Of a stretch of DNA of 5,695 nt, positions 1 to 5,695 are shown in pieces; positions within the stretch are counted from its first letter, which is position 1; the number at the start of each line of letters is the position of its first letter. Source of the DNA: Oligoflexia bacterium. GTDB taxonomy: Bacteria > Myxococcota_A > UBA796 > UBA2385. The DNA lies in the NCBI GenBank assembly GCA_013152105.1, contig JAADHA010000062.1, positions 1 through 5,695 on the forward strand, written 5' to 3'. The position numbers were made by a program, and so were the translations under genes. The notes beneath the pieces were generated by a model. That model saw nothing but the letters and a program-made list of their open reading frames with translations. It was not told the origin of the DNA and searched no databases.

Positions 1-381
1 GTCCAGGTCGACCTGCAGGGTCAGGCGGGAGCCCTGCCCTTCCAGCGTGATCGTTGTGAGGCCGGTGCAGTAGAAGATGCCCGACCCGACACGGGGCTCC
101 AGGCGCCAGACGGAGGTCCGCGTGCTGGTGGTCCAGGTCGCGTGGTCGCACCAGCTCAGCAATTCGGGGCTGACGAAGGGCCGGGCTGGTTTGGGCACGT
201 GGGTCATGCTGGCGTGCCAGAGGTTCTCGATGTGTACGATCTCGCCCTGATCAACGCGCCCGACGACGTCGATCCGGTCGATGTCGTAGAGGTATGGAAC
301 CAGGGCTGGCATGTCGTCCCGCAGCAGGTGGAAGACGTCGTCAGGCGGCAGGGGGAGCGCTTCGGTGATGGACAGGTGCAT
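1..381 (-). CDS. SRPBCC/START-like domain protein, N-terminal part (runs off left edge)
   Basis: An open frame starts with ATG at 381 and stays open to base 1, giving 127 codons with no stop; the C-terminus lies outside the window. The protein begins MHLSITEALPLPPDDVFHLL. It then has a hydrophobic/aromatic stretch (PALVPYLYDIDRIDVVGR), a Trp-rich middle (ENLWHA, WCDHATWTT, SVWRLEP) and a strand-like end (CTGLTTITLEGQGSRLTLQVDLD). This order of a first strand, a short helix with a 'PxDxVFxLL' flavour, then amphipathic strands ending in 'G-S-x-L-T' is what SRPBCC (START/Bet v1-like) proteins show. That fold is a cavity that binds lipids or other hydrophobic ligands. No signal peptide is visible, so it is probably cytoplasmic. 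The start is supported by GGAGG four bases upstream. It lies 42 bases after the barrel gene on the same strand, so it is probably the third gene of the same operon. The family call is from sequence feel, not a search; it could be an uncharacterised conserved protein. Confidence 0.62.
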   Translation of the reverse strand, partial: MHLSITEALPLPPDDVFHLLRDDMPALVPYLYDIDRIDVVGRVDQGEIVHIENLWHASMTHVPKPARPFVSPELLSWCDHATWTTSTRTSVWRLEPRVGSGIFYCTGLTTITLEGQGSRLTLQVDLD

Positions 382-385
382 GGTG

Positions 386-390
386 CCTCC
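386..390 (-). promoter_or_regulatory. Ribosome binding site of the START-like gene
   Basis: On the minus strand GGAGG is followed by CACC and then the ATG at 381. This four-base spacing and full core match fix the start. The 42-base gap to the preceding stop (382-423) has no T-run or clear hairpin, so read-through from the barrel gene is expected. Confidence 0.7.
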
Positions 391-423
391 AGGGCGGTCA
401 GCCTCGCGGGAGCCTAGCAGCGA

Positions 424-1911
424 CTACCAGCGCATGCGGGCGGTGGCGGTGACGAGCGAGACGGTCCCGCCGCCGAGGTTCTGGCTGGCCAGCAGGTGCC
501 CTCCTTGGATGAGCAGCGTGGGTGTCACTTCGGTTCCCAGGGCTTTCAGGCCGACCTCGCCCAGGGTCAGGGCCCAGTCCAGCTCGGTGCCCAGGGCGTA
601 GCCGCTGGTCGGTTGGTCGAGTTGGTTGGTGGGGATCCCCCCGTTGCGGAAGGTGTAGTAGGCCTGCGAGGGGGGCGCGGTGGCCCAGGTCAGCGTGAGA
701 CCGGCCTTGATGCCCAGATAGTCCAGGGGTTGGGCAGAGATGACGGGCTGTACGAAGGCGGCGCGGTGCAGGGCGCCCTCGGTCACGATGCCGTCGGCTC
801 CTTCGGGGGCGCCGCCGGAGTTGGCCGGGTCCTGGAGCATGGCGTAGGTGTTGGCGTCGATGGCGCCTTGCAGTTCGTCGAAGAGCACCATCCCCACATC
901 GAAGTCGCGGCTGGCGCTGAACTCGTGGAGGACACCGTCGTCGGGGTTGCTGTCGCCGCTGGTCCATCCGGCGCGTAGCAACGCCGATCCGCGGCCGTCG
1001 GCGGGCGTCAAGGAAGCCAGCACTGTGGCCCCACCGGTCAGCATCTTCAGCCCGTCGCGGCTGGTGATGGACTGGGTGATGTCGGTGTTTCCGCCGATGA
1101 CGACGGCCTCGCCAGCCAGGCGCAGGCTCCAGCTTCCCAAGGCCACCGGCGCGTCCGCGTAGACATCCGCGATGCCGACGTTGGTGGTGCGCTCTCTGTC
1201 TTCCTCGGTCTGGTGGCGATAGACGGTGTAGACCCCTACGGTCTGTTCACCCGTCCAGATGGCCGACGCGATGCCCTGCCAGGCCGCCTGCCCGCCACCG
1301 GTCGGGCTCCACTGGGCGAAGATGTCGTCGACCACCCGGTCGCCAGCCAGGACCAGCAGCAGCGGGGCGGCGTCACCCTTGAAGGGACGCGTCATGGCTT
1401 GCAAGCGCAGGACCCGGTCGCCGAAGTCGGTGCGGCCAAAGACCGGGTCATGGGAGCCGTCGTTGGCCAGCAGTCCCAGGCCCCAGTCACTGGTCACCAG
1501 TCCCGCCTTCAGGCCGACGATTCCGATTCGACCATCGACATAGGCTTGCCTGAGCTGCGCCAGGCCGTCGGCTGTGGCACCCAGTTCGTCACGCCTGCGG
1601 GCGTCCTCGGTCCCCGGGATGTCCCACGTGTCGCCGAACAACTGGCCGTTGAGCAGGTCGATCTCTCCGCCCACCGTCCATTCCCCCGGGCTCCACTCCA
1701 GGCCGGCTCGCAGGCGACTGTCCACGACCGGTCCCTGGCCGATGGTCGTGCCCTCGGCGTCGACCGCGACGTTGGGGTAGGCGCTTCCGATCAGCCGCGC
1801 CTCGCCCCATGTCTTCACGGGTGAGGGCGATGTAGTCTCCACCGGACTGGCGGCCTGGGTCTCGGCCTGTGCAGACAAGGTGGACAGGCTCAGTGCGAGG
1901 AGGGTGATCAT
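424..1911 (-). CDS. Outer-membrane beta-barrel protein, TIGR04551-like
   Basis: A 495-residue exported protein. The N-terminus MITLLALSLSTLSAQA reads as a short signal peptide with an Ala-Gln-Ala signal peptidase I site at residues 14-16; it lacks the usual basic residues. The mature part is built of alternating polar/hydrophobic strands separated by Gly/Asp-rich loops and ends in ARMRW. A C-terminal aromatic residue of this kind is the usual recognition signal for the BAM insertion machinery. The segment WGLGLLANDG (143-152) followed by DFGDRV (162-167) recalls a conserved block I remember in the myxobacterial TIGR04551 outer-membrane family; function of that family is unknown to me. The frame is open as far as 2067, but I chose ATG 1911: it opens the signal peptide, has GGGAGGT five bases upstream, and overlaps the hydrolase stop as ATGA. 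The upstream extension is just the hydrolase repeat tail read out of frame. Coupling suggests it works with that lipoprotein. A porin or hydrophobic-substrate channel is possible; FadL identity is not supported by anything I see. Confidence 0.83.
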   Translation of the reverse strand: MITLLALSLSTLSAQAETQAASPVETTSPSPVKTWGEARLIGSAYPNVAVDAEGTTIGQGPVVDSRLRAGLEWSPGEWTVGGEIDLLNGQLFGDTWDIPGTEDARRRDELGATADGLAQLRQAYVDGRIGIVGLKAGLVTSDWGLGLLANDGSHDPVFGRTDFGDRVLRLQAMTRPFKGDAAPLLLVLAGDRVVDDIFAQWSPTGGGQAAWQGIASAIWTGEQTVGVYTVYRHQTEEDRERTTNVGIADVYADAPVALGSWSLRLAGEAVVIGGNTDITQSITSRDGLKMLTGGATVLASLTPADGRGSALLRAGWTSGDSNPDDGVLHEFSASRDFDVGMVLFDELQGAIDANTYAMLQDPANSGGAPEGADGIVTEGALHRAAFVQPVISAQPLDYLGIKAGLTLTWATAPPSQAYYTFRNGGIPTNQLDQPTSGYALGTELDWALTLGEVGLKALGTEVTPTLLIQGGHLLASQNLGGGTVSLVTATARMRW

Positions 1912-4900
1912 CGGGCACCTCCCTTGGTGGTGGTGGAAGTGCCGCTGCCCTTGCCACCAGTGTCCTTGCCACCAGTGTCCTTGCCGCCGGTATCCTTGCC
2001 ACCGGTGTCTGTCTGGCCCGTGTCCGGCAGCACCCCCAGCCAGTCGCAGCTTGCGTCCTCCAGGCACAGGTCATCCCGGATCTGCTGGCCATTGTCGAGG
2101 AAATACGACGCTGCCTGCATGATCGAGAAGGTGTTGATGTCAAAGGCCAGGCTGGGGTCGGGGGTCGAGAAGCCGTGCGTGCCAGTGCCCTTGACATAGG
2201 GCAGGCGCATCCCGCTGACGCCAGCGCTGGTCTGCCTTTCGGCCCGCAAGGGCTCGTCGCTGGGTGCGCCCCAGTCGTCCAGGCCCTGGTCGAGGTCGTC
2301 GGCGTCGAAGAGGCAGGAGCTGCCCTTGTACTTGCCCTTGGTGCAGGTGTAGGGGCCGTATTGTTCCAAGCCCTGAACGACCTTGCGATCGATCAGCCAC
2401 TCATCGACCGTCATGCCGTAGCGGTCGTCGTCCTGCTCCATCTCGATCAGGCCCATGGAGCGGGCCAGGGCGATGCCCGTGTTGATGCTGACGATGCTGT
2501 CGCCGGGGGTCGGCATCATCAGTACATTTCGCGGCTGGCCGTTCAGCTCATCGAACGGTGTTTCATTGAGCGCACGGGCATAAGCGATGGGGTCTCCGGG
2601 CTCCAGGATGGCCGAGAAGACGAAGCCGACCCGTCGGAAGTCGGGCGAGGCGCGCACGTAGCCCAGGCCCTCGGCCCCCGCGACCAGGGGACTGCCCGCC
2701 TTGTAGATGACACCCTGGAAGAGCACGTCCTGGGGGAAGCTGTCCAAGGTCGCGACCAGGGTTCCATCGGTCGTGTACAGACGCACGACGAGCTGGTCGC
2801 CGGCCTGTGTCGTGTCCGGCAGGGTGTAGGTCTGACCCTGGATTGGCCCGTCGTCGGGGATCGAGGCGAGCTGGCGCTTCTCCCACGCGCTGGCGGCGTC
2901 GGCGGCGATGCTCACTCGCAGCGTGCCGTCCTGGGGGATCAAGCCCTGGCGGACCACACCCGTGGTCACATTCTCGACCTCGATCAGGCCCCCGGCGGGC
3001 CAGTCGCTGACCGTACCCATGGGCAGCTCGACCATGTCGGTCACACTGTTCACCATCTGTGTGATGAGCAGGCTGCCGTCCTTCTGCGGAGTGCCCAGGA
3101 TCAGGGGGCTCATCAGGCGTCCGTCCATCGCCTCGACCGCGCCGCTGATCTCGGTGCGCAGGGCGATGTCGAGCAGGCCGCCGCCCGGGACGATCGGAAC
3201 CCAGGCTGTGCCTTCGTCGATGACCGCCGCGGCCACCGCGATGTTGATGCCACCCAGCGAACCGCCGATGCCGTAGTACCGGGCGTCCGGGCCACCGATG
3301 TCGGCCTGGCCGTCGCCGTCCCAGTCACAGGAGACCGCGGTGGTACCGTCGATCTTCGTCATCGTGCCGGTGCCGCAGGCGCGCAGGCTGTCGATGAACT
3401 GTGCGTGGTCGATGGCGGCCTGGCGCACCATGTCGCGGGTGTGGAAGGCGTCGGCCGACCACTGATCCCCACCGCTGTCTGGCACGCCGTCATTGTCCAG
3501 GTCGCGGTAGCGACTGTCCAGAAGGTGCGTATAGAACGGATACAAGCCGGAGCTGCCCAGGACTGCCTCGATCAGGGCCTGCTGGTCGGCGCTGATGGTC
3601 GGCCCGTGGCCGGGGTAGTCGAACGCGCATGCCGCCATGCCCACCCGGTTGAAGGCCCAGGCAAAGCCCAGGAAGTCGAAGCGGCTGCTGCCGTAGCCGT
3701 GGCCGAAGGACACGACCGGGATCGGCTGCCCGGCGGCGGCGTAGGGGCTGTCCTTGGGAAGCACGCAGGTGAATGGCACCCGCTCGGAACGGGCCTTGTA
3801 GGTGCCGTTGAAGCCGTCGACCTGCCAGAAATCGTCGCTGTCGTCGACCTGGGGCCAGGGGGCCGGGTCTTCATTCACGTCGCCCATGAAGTTGGCGGTG
3901 TTGAAGCTGCCGCCGACGACCACATCGCCAAAGCTGGTGTAGTTCTGGACCAGCGTGTCGGCGGCTTCGTCGGGGAAGAGGCCCAGGTTCGCCAGCGTAC
4001 TGATCAGCGTCCCCACCGGCAGACGGTAGATGTCTCCGCCCTCGATATCGTCGACCTGGAGCGCTTCATTGACACCTTCGGGGAAGGCCAGGTCCAGCGC
4101 GGCAAGCGGACCCTCGCCGAGCAGCCCTCGGCGCGCGTCGACCAGGTCACCGGTCACCCGGCCGGTCGTGAAGGTCCAGGCGAAGGCCACGTCGCTCATG
4201 CCCAGGCCGAGCGAGGGCAGGGCGTCCCACAAGGGCTCCAGGGCCTGGGTCTGGCGTAGGTGGTTGATGTAGGTAAATGGGCTGCGTACGGGGTTTCCGT
4301 CCGTGCCGATCAGCCGAGTGGTCAACACCACGGCATAGGTGGTCTCTTCTCGAAGGGGCGTGATGGGCCGCATGATCAGCGTGTCGGTCTGCTTCTCGTA
4401 GAAGGTCAGCAGGTCGGCCCGCGGATCGCCGCCCTCGGGGTAGACGTTGGGCTTGTCCAAGACGCCGTCGTTGTCGGTGTCCTCGCCCCAGTCCAGCACG
4501 CCGTTTTCGTTGAGATCCTCGTCCACCGTGTCGAAGACCAGGCTGGGTTGGTCGGCCCGCGTGTCATTGGGAAAGTAGCGATCGCCTCGGGCCGCGTCCA
4601 TGGGGAAGTGACCCTGGCCGACATCGAGGGGAACGGGCTGGAGGTAGTCGGGCGAGTCCGGCGTCACGTCGATGACCAGGAAGAGGTCGTCGACAAACTG
4701 GTCCGCGCCGCGCCTGGGGTCGCGCCTGTGGTGGGCCACGATGTTGTCCAGGTCCAGCGGTGCGTCGAAGGCCACCGTGATCGGCGAGTAGATGCCGAAG
4801 CCGGACAGCGTGTTGAGCTTCTCTCGCGACTCGCGTTCGAGCTTTGTGACCGCGTCGGTGGGGACGTTGAGGCGCAGGCCGGTGGGGCTGTGGCGGTCGA

Positions 4901-5057
4901 GGCGCGTCGCCAGGTCCGTCGGGTAGGGCACGTCGGGTAGGGGCTTGTGGTCCCAGTCGACCCGCACGGTGGGCCCGTCTCCATCGGGGGTGGCGCGCAG
5001 CCCTTCGGGGTAGGAGGCGCAGGCGAGGAAGAGTGGCAGGAGCAGGGACAGGGACAT
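1908..5057 (-). CDS. Putative surface lipoprotein alpha/beta-hydrolase (VolA-like lipase/esterase) with DTGGK tail
   Basis: A 1049-residue protein. MSLSLLLPLFLAC ends in a relaxed lipobox (Leu-Phe-Leu-Ala-Cys13), so it is probably a lipoprotein. Residues about 38-130 (PYPTDLATRLD, then SGFGIYSPITVAFDAPLD) resemble the N-terminal region of VolA-type bacterial lipases. Residues 230-260 (PITPLREETTYAVVLT) look like a Big-like beta domain. The hydrolase core has an oxyanion-type GHGYGSS (452-458), the nucleophile elbow GGSLG with Ser600, candidate acid Asp853 in PGDSIVS, and candidate His961 in GTHGF. Calcium-loop-like motifs lie at 181-204 (two), 519-531 and 577-591. Cysteines occur in close pairs (561/577, 905/915, 998/1004), consistent with disulfides outside the cytoplasm. 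The tail has DTGGK four times (1017-1036). An in-frame TGA at 5094-5096 with no ATG, GTG or TTG between it and 5057 fixes the start, although the RBS is weak (GAGG, four bases away) and the signal peptide is short and uncharged. Likely role: hydrolysis of lipids or esters at the cell surface; substrate is not readable from sequence. It is the first gene of the leftward cluster. Confidence 0.85.
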   Translation of the reverse strand: MSLSLLLPLFLACASYPEGLRATPDGDGPTVRVDWDHKPLPDVPYPTDLATRLDRHSPTGLRLNVPTDAVTKLERESREKLNTLSGFGIYSPITVAFDAPLDLDNIVAHHRRDPRRGADQFVDDLFLVIDVTPDSPDYLQPVPLDVGQGHFPMDAARGDRYFPNDTRADQPSLVFDTVDEDLNENGVLDWGEDTDNDGVLDKPNVYPEGGDPRADLLTFYEKQTDTLIMRPITPLREETTYAVVLTTRLIGTDGNPVRSPFTYINHLRQTQALEPLWDALPSLGLGMSDVAFAWTFTTGRVTGDLVDARRGLLGEGPLAALDLAFPEGVNEALQVDDIEGGDIYRLPVGTLISTLANLGLFPDEAADTLVQNYTSFGDVVVGGSFNTANFMGDVNEDPAPWPQVDDSDDFWQVDGFNGTYKARSERVPFTCVLPKDSPYAAAGQPIPVVSFGHGYGSSRFDFLGFAWAFNRVGMAACAFDYPGHGPTISADQQALIEAVLGSSGLYPFYTHLLDSRYRDLDNDGVPDSGGDQWSADAFHTRDMVRQAAIDHAQFIDSLRACGTGTMTKIDGTTAVSCDWDGDGQADIGGPDARYYGIGGSLGGINIAVAAAVIDEGTAWVPIVPGGGLLDIALRTEISGAVEAMDGRLMSPLILGTPQKDGSLLITQMVNSVTDMVELPMGTVSDWPAGGLIEVENVTTGVVRQGLIPQDGTLRVSIAADAASAWEKRQLASIPDDGPIQGQTYTLPDTTQAGDQLVVRLYTTDGTLVATLDSFPQDVLFQGVIYKAGSPLVAGAEGLGYVRASPDFRRVGFVFSAILEPGDPIAYARALNETPFDELNGQPRNVLMMPTPGDSIVSINTGIALARSMGLIEMEQDDDRYGMTVDEWLIDRKVVQGLEQYGPYTCTKGKYKGSSCLFDADDLDQGLDDWGAPSDEPLRAERQTSAGVSGMRLPYVKGTGTHGFSTPDPSLAFDINTFSIMQAASYFLDNGQQIRDDLCLEDASCDWLGVLPDTGQTDTGGKDTGGKDTGGKDTGGKGSGTSTTTKGGAR
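1917..1923 (-). promoter_or_regulatory. Shine-Dalgarno inside the hydrolase 3' end, for the barrel gene
   Basis: On the minus strand GGGAGGT lies within the hydrolase codons for Lys-Gly-Gly (residues 1045-1048 region) and is followed by five bases and the ATG at 1911. The upstream stop TGA (1910-1908) shares bases with this ATG (ATGA). This arrangement is typical of translational coupling and decides the barrel start against the longer in-frame ATG at 2067. Confidence 0.8.
1950..2009 (-). repeat. Four-copy 15-bp tandem repeat encoding DTGGK
   Basis: Four consecutive 15-base units (1995-2009, 1980-1994, 1965-1979, 1950-1964) each encode Asp-Thr-Gly-Gly-Lys at residues 1017-1036 of the hydrolase. 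The two last-transcribed units are identical; the second differs at the Asp and Gly codons' third bases. A degenerate lead-in (LPDTGQT) precedes and a Ser/Thr/Gly/Lys tail follows. It is a flexible, hydrophilic linker after the catalytic core; each copy is in frame, so copy-number change would only alter length. Confidence 0.93.
4446..4517 (-). other. Tandem calcium-binding-like loops in the hydrolase N-terminal half
   Basis: Residues 181-204 read as two adjacent Asp/Asn-rich loops: D-L-N-E-N-G-V-L-D followed by D-T-D-N-D-G-V-L-D. This spacing is that of EF-hand-like or thrombospondin type-3 loops that bind calcium in extracellular proteins. Calcium binding is inferred from the motif. Confidence 0.6.
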
Positions 5058-5191
5058 GGGGCCTCGGCGGGGTCTCGGTCGAGTGGGTCGGGGTCAAGAG
5101 GGGCAGCGGGTCCAGCGAGTAGCACGGTCTCGTCGGTGGTGAAGGGTCGCGAGGAATTGACCTCAGCCATCTCCCGTGATCTGCTCGGCAC
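5058..5191. promoter_or_regulatory. Divergent intergenic region between hydrolase cluster and M15B gene
   Basis: These 134 bases separate the leftward ATG (5057) from the rightward GTG (5192), so promoters for both directions are expected here. On the plus strand TTGACC (5157-5162) resembles a -35 box, but at 17-base spacing the -10 position (TCTGCT) is a poor match. On the minus strand I find no convincing sigma-70 pair. No operator-like palindrome is evident. The role is inferred from gene arrangement; no promoter is pinpointed. Confidence 0.4.
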
Positions 5192-5695
5192 GTGAAGAAG
5201 ACCTCTGCCACCTCTGCCACCTCTGCCACCTCTGCCACCTCGGCCGCTCCCGCCACCGCGGCGCTTTGTATCGCCCTGATGTGGCTTCCTCCGCTGGGGA
5301 GCGACCCGGAACCGGGCGTGGACCTCGACCAGACCGTGACTTCGTCGGTCCCCATCCTCGACCTCTTGCGACAGAACCCGTTGCCCTGGGCTCCCTTGCT
5401 GGACCGCTTCAGCTCGAAGCTCGTCATGGTGCCGGAACCCAGCGGGGCGCTGTGTCACTTGCTCGTGTCGACCATTCCCAGCGAGTCGGTCTTCACGCCT
5501 CCAAGCCTCGCCCTGGGCCCGAAGGATGTGCCCTCCGAACTGGTGGAGCTTCCGGCCCCGCCCGCCACGCACGCGGGGCTGCGTCTAGGCCCCGATGCCT
5601 GGGCTGCCTTGCAGCGTCTGCTGGACGCGGCCCGGGCTGACGGTGTGGAGCTGCGTGTGATCAGCGCCTATCGCTCCTTTGCCCACCAACGCATG
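5192..5695 (+). CDS. VanY-like D-Ala-D-Ala carboxypeptidase (peptidase M15B), N-terminal part, runs off right edge
   Basis: A frame from GTG at 5192 is open to the window end (168 codons). An in-frame TGA at 5177-5179 limits the start; GTG 5192 is chosen because it gives Met-Lys-Lys, a Thr-Ser-Ala repeat (residues 4-18) and a hydrophobic segment (about 19-36, including AALCIALMWLPPL), together an unusual signal peptide or membrane anchor. No good Shine-Dalgarno is visible. After a linker, residues about 105-168 match the start of a VanY-type domain: proline-rich PSELVELP, a helix (PDAWAALQRLLDAARADGVE), then LRVISAYRSFAHQ, close to the family's 'YRSYxxQ' element. The zinc ligands (SxHxxGxAxD, and later ExWH) would lie beyond the window, so activity cannot be judged. 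Family role: zinc D,D-carboxypeptidase trimming the terminal D-Ala of peptidoglycan stem peptides in the cell envelope; involvement in resistance is not implied. Divergent from the hydrolase cluster. Alternatives within M15 (for example a D,D- or L,D-peptidase) remain open. Confidence 0.78.
   Translation, partial: MKKTSATSATSATSATSAAPATAALCIALMWLPPLGSDPEPGVDLDQTVTSSVPILDLLRQNPLPWAPLLDRFSSKLVMVPEPSGALCHLLVSTIPSESVFTPPSLALGPKDVPSELVELPAPPATHAGLRLGPDAWAALQRLLDAARADGVELRVISAYRSFAHQRM
5201..5245 (+). repeat. Five-copy 9-bp tandem repeat (Thr-Ser-Ala) in the M15B leader
   Basis: The unit ACCTCTGCC occurs four times without change (5201-5236), followed by a fifth copy with one substitution (ACCTCGGCC, 5237-5245). 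It encodes Thr-Ser-Ala five times immediately after the Lys-Lys of the leader. The identity of codons, not only of residues, points to recent slippage or expansion. The unit is a multiple of three, so copy changes would lengthen or shorten the leader without breaking the frame. Confidence 0.95.

Noticed and set aside
1994..2027. LPDTG at hydrolase residues 1010-1014 as a sortase signal
   Set aside because: There is no hydrophobic segment and basic tail after it, and the setting is a Gram-negative lipoprotein. It is most simply a degenerate unit of the Asp-Thr-Gly repeat.
1912..2067. Longer barrel gene starting at ATG 2067 (52 extra residues)
   Set aside because: The extension is the DTGGK repeat region read in another frame (His/Trp/Gln-rich), has no signal peptide at its start, and ignores the strong RBS and ATGA overlap at 1911.
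2175..4259. 694-codon open frame on the plus strand, antisense to the hydrolase
   Set aside because: Long antisense frames are common in high-GC DNA. The translation is Gly/Ala/Val/Asp/Arg-rich with no recognisable domain, and it lies opposite a gene with clear catalytic motifs.
5157..5185. Sigma-70 promoter with TTGACC as -35
   Set aside because: The -35 match is good but the -10 position at 17 bases matches only about half the consensus; too weak to annotate as a defined promoter.
5201..5245. Possible CRISPR-like or protein-binding iteron array
   Set aside because: Units are 9 bases with no spacers and stay in codon register inside a coding frame, so a coding minisatellite explains them better.
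4564..5572. Minus-strand frames crossing the intergenic region and the hydrolase start
   Set aside because: They contain the reverse reading of the 9-base repeat and Arg/Pro-rich sequence without a domain, and overlap two better-supported genes.
5176..5640. 154-codon plus-strand frame (with a Cys-His-Leu repeat) over the M15B gene
   Set aside because: It is the 9-base repeat read in a different frame. The frame from GTG 5192 carries the VanY-like domain and continues to the window end.

Overview
The window is GC-rich with strong G/C preference at third codon positions. It looks like chromosome from a Gram-negative bacterium with an outer membrane. The exported lipoprotein, the C-terminal-aromatic outer-membrane barrel, and the calcium-loop and Asp-Thr-Gly-rich linkers fit Myxococcota or a related deltaproteobacterial lineage. 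That placement is inference from style; there is no rRNA or marker gene to confirm it. I see no tRNA, rRNA, insertion sequence, CRISPR array, phage gene or clear factor-independent terminator.

Layout: almost the whole window is one leftward (minus-strand) gene cluster, with one divergent rightward gene at the right edge. Reading the cluster in transcription order: (1) 5057-1908, a 1049-residue putative outer-surface lipoprotein with an alpha/beta-hydrolase core (Ser600, Asp853, His961 as candidate triad), an N-terminal region resembling VolA-type lipases, four calcium-binding-like loops and a C-terminal DTGGK repeat tail; (2) 1911-424, a 495-residue outer-membrane beta-barrel whose ATG overlaps the hydrolase stop codon as ATGA, with a strong Shine-Dalgarno in the end of the hydrolase gene; (3) 381 to the left edge, the first 127 codons of a protein resembling the SRPBCC/START-like hydrophobic-ligand fold, 42 bases after the barrel gene and also with a good ribosome binding site. 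The tight spacing suggests a single mRNA.

To the right, a 134-base intergenic region (5058-5191) separates the cluster from a divergent gene that starts with GTG at 5192 and runs off the window. It carries the beginning of a VanY-type D-Ala-D-Ala carboxypeptidase (peptidase M15B) domain. Its N-terminus has a nearly perfect five-copy 9-base repeat between the start codon and the hydrophobic export segment.

The most interesting reading is functional: an exported lipase-like lipoprotein translationally coupled to an outer-membrane barrel recalls the VolA-FadL pair of Vibrio, where a surface lysophospholipase is encoded with a fatty-acid importer. The barrel here is not recognisably FadL. It looks more like the poorly described myxobacterial TIGR04551-type barrels. 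With the START-like protein behind it, this could be a lipid or ester acquisition module, but substrate and function are inference.
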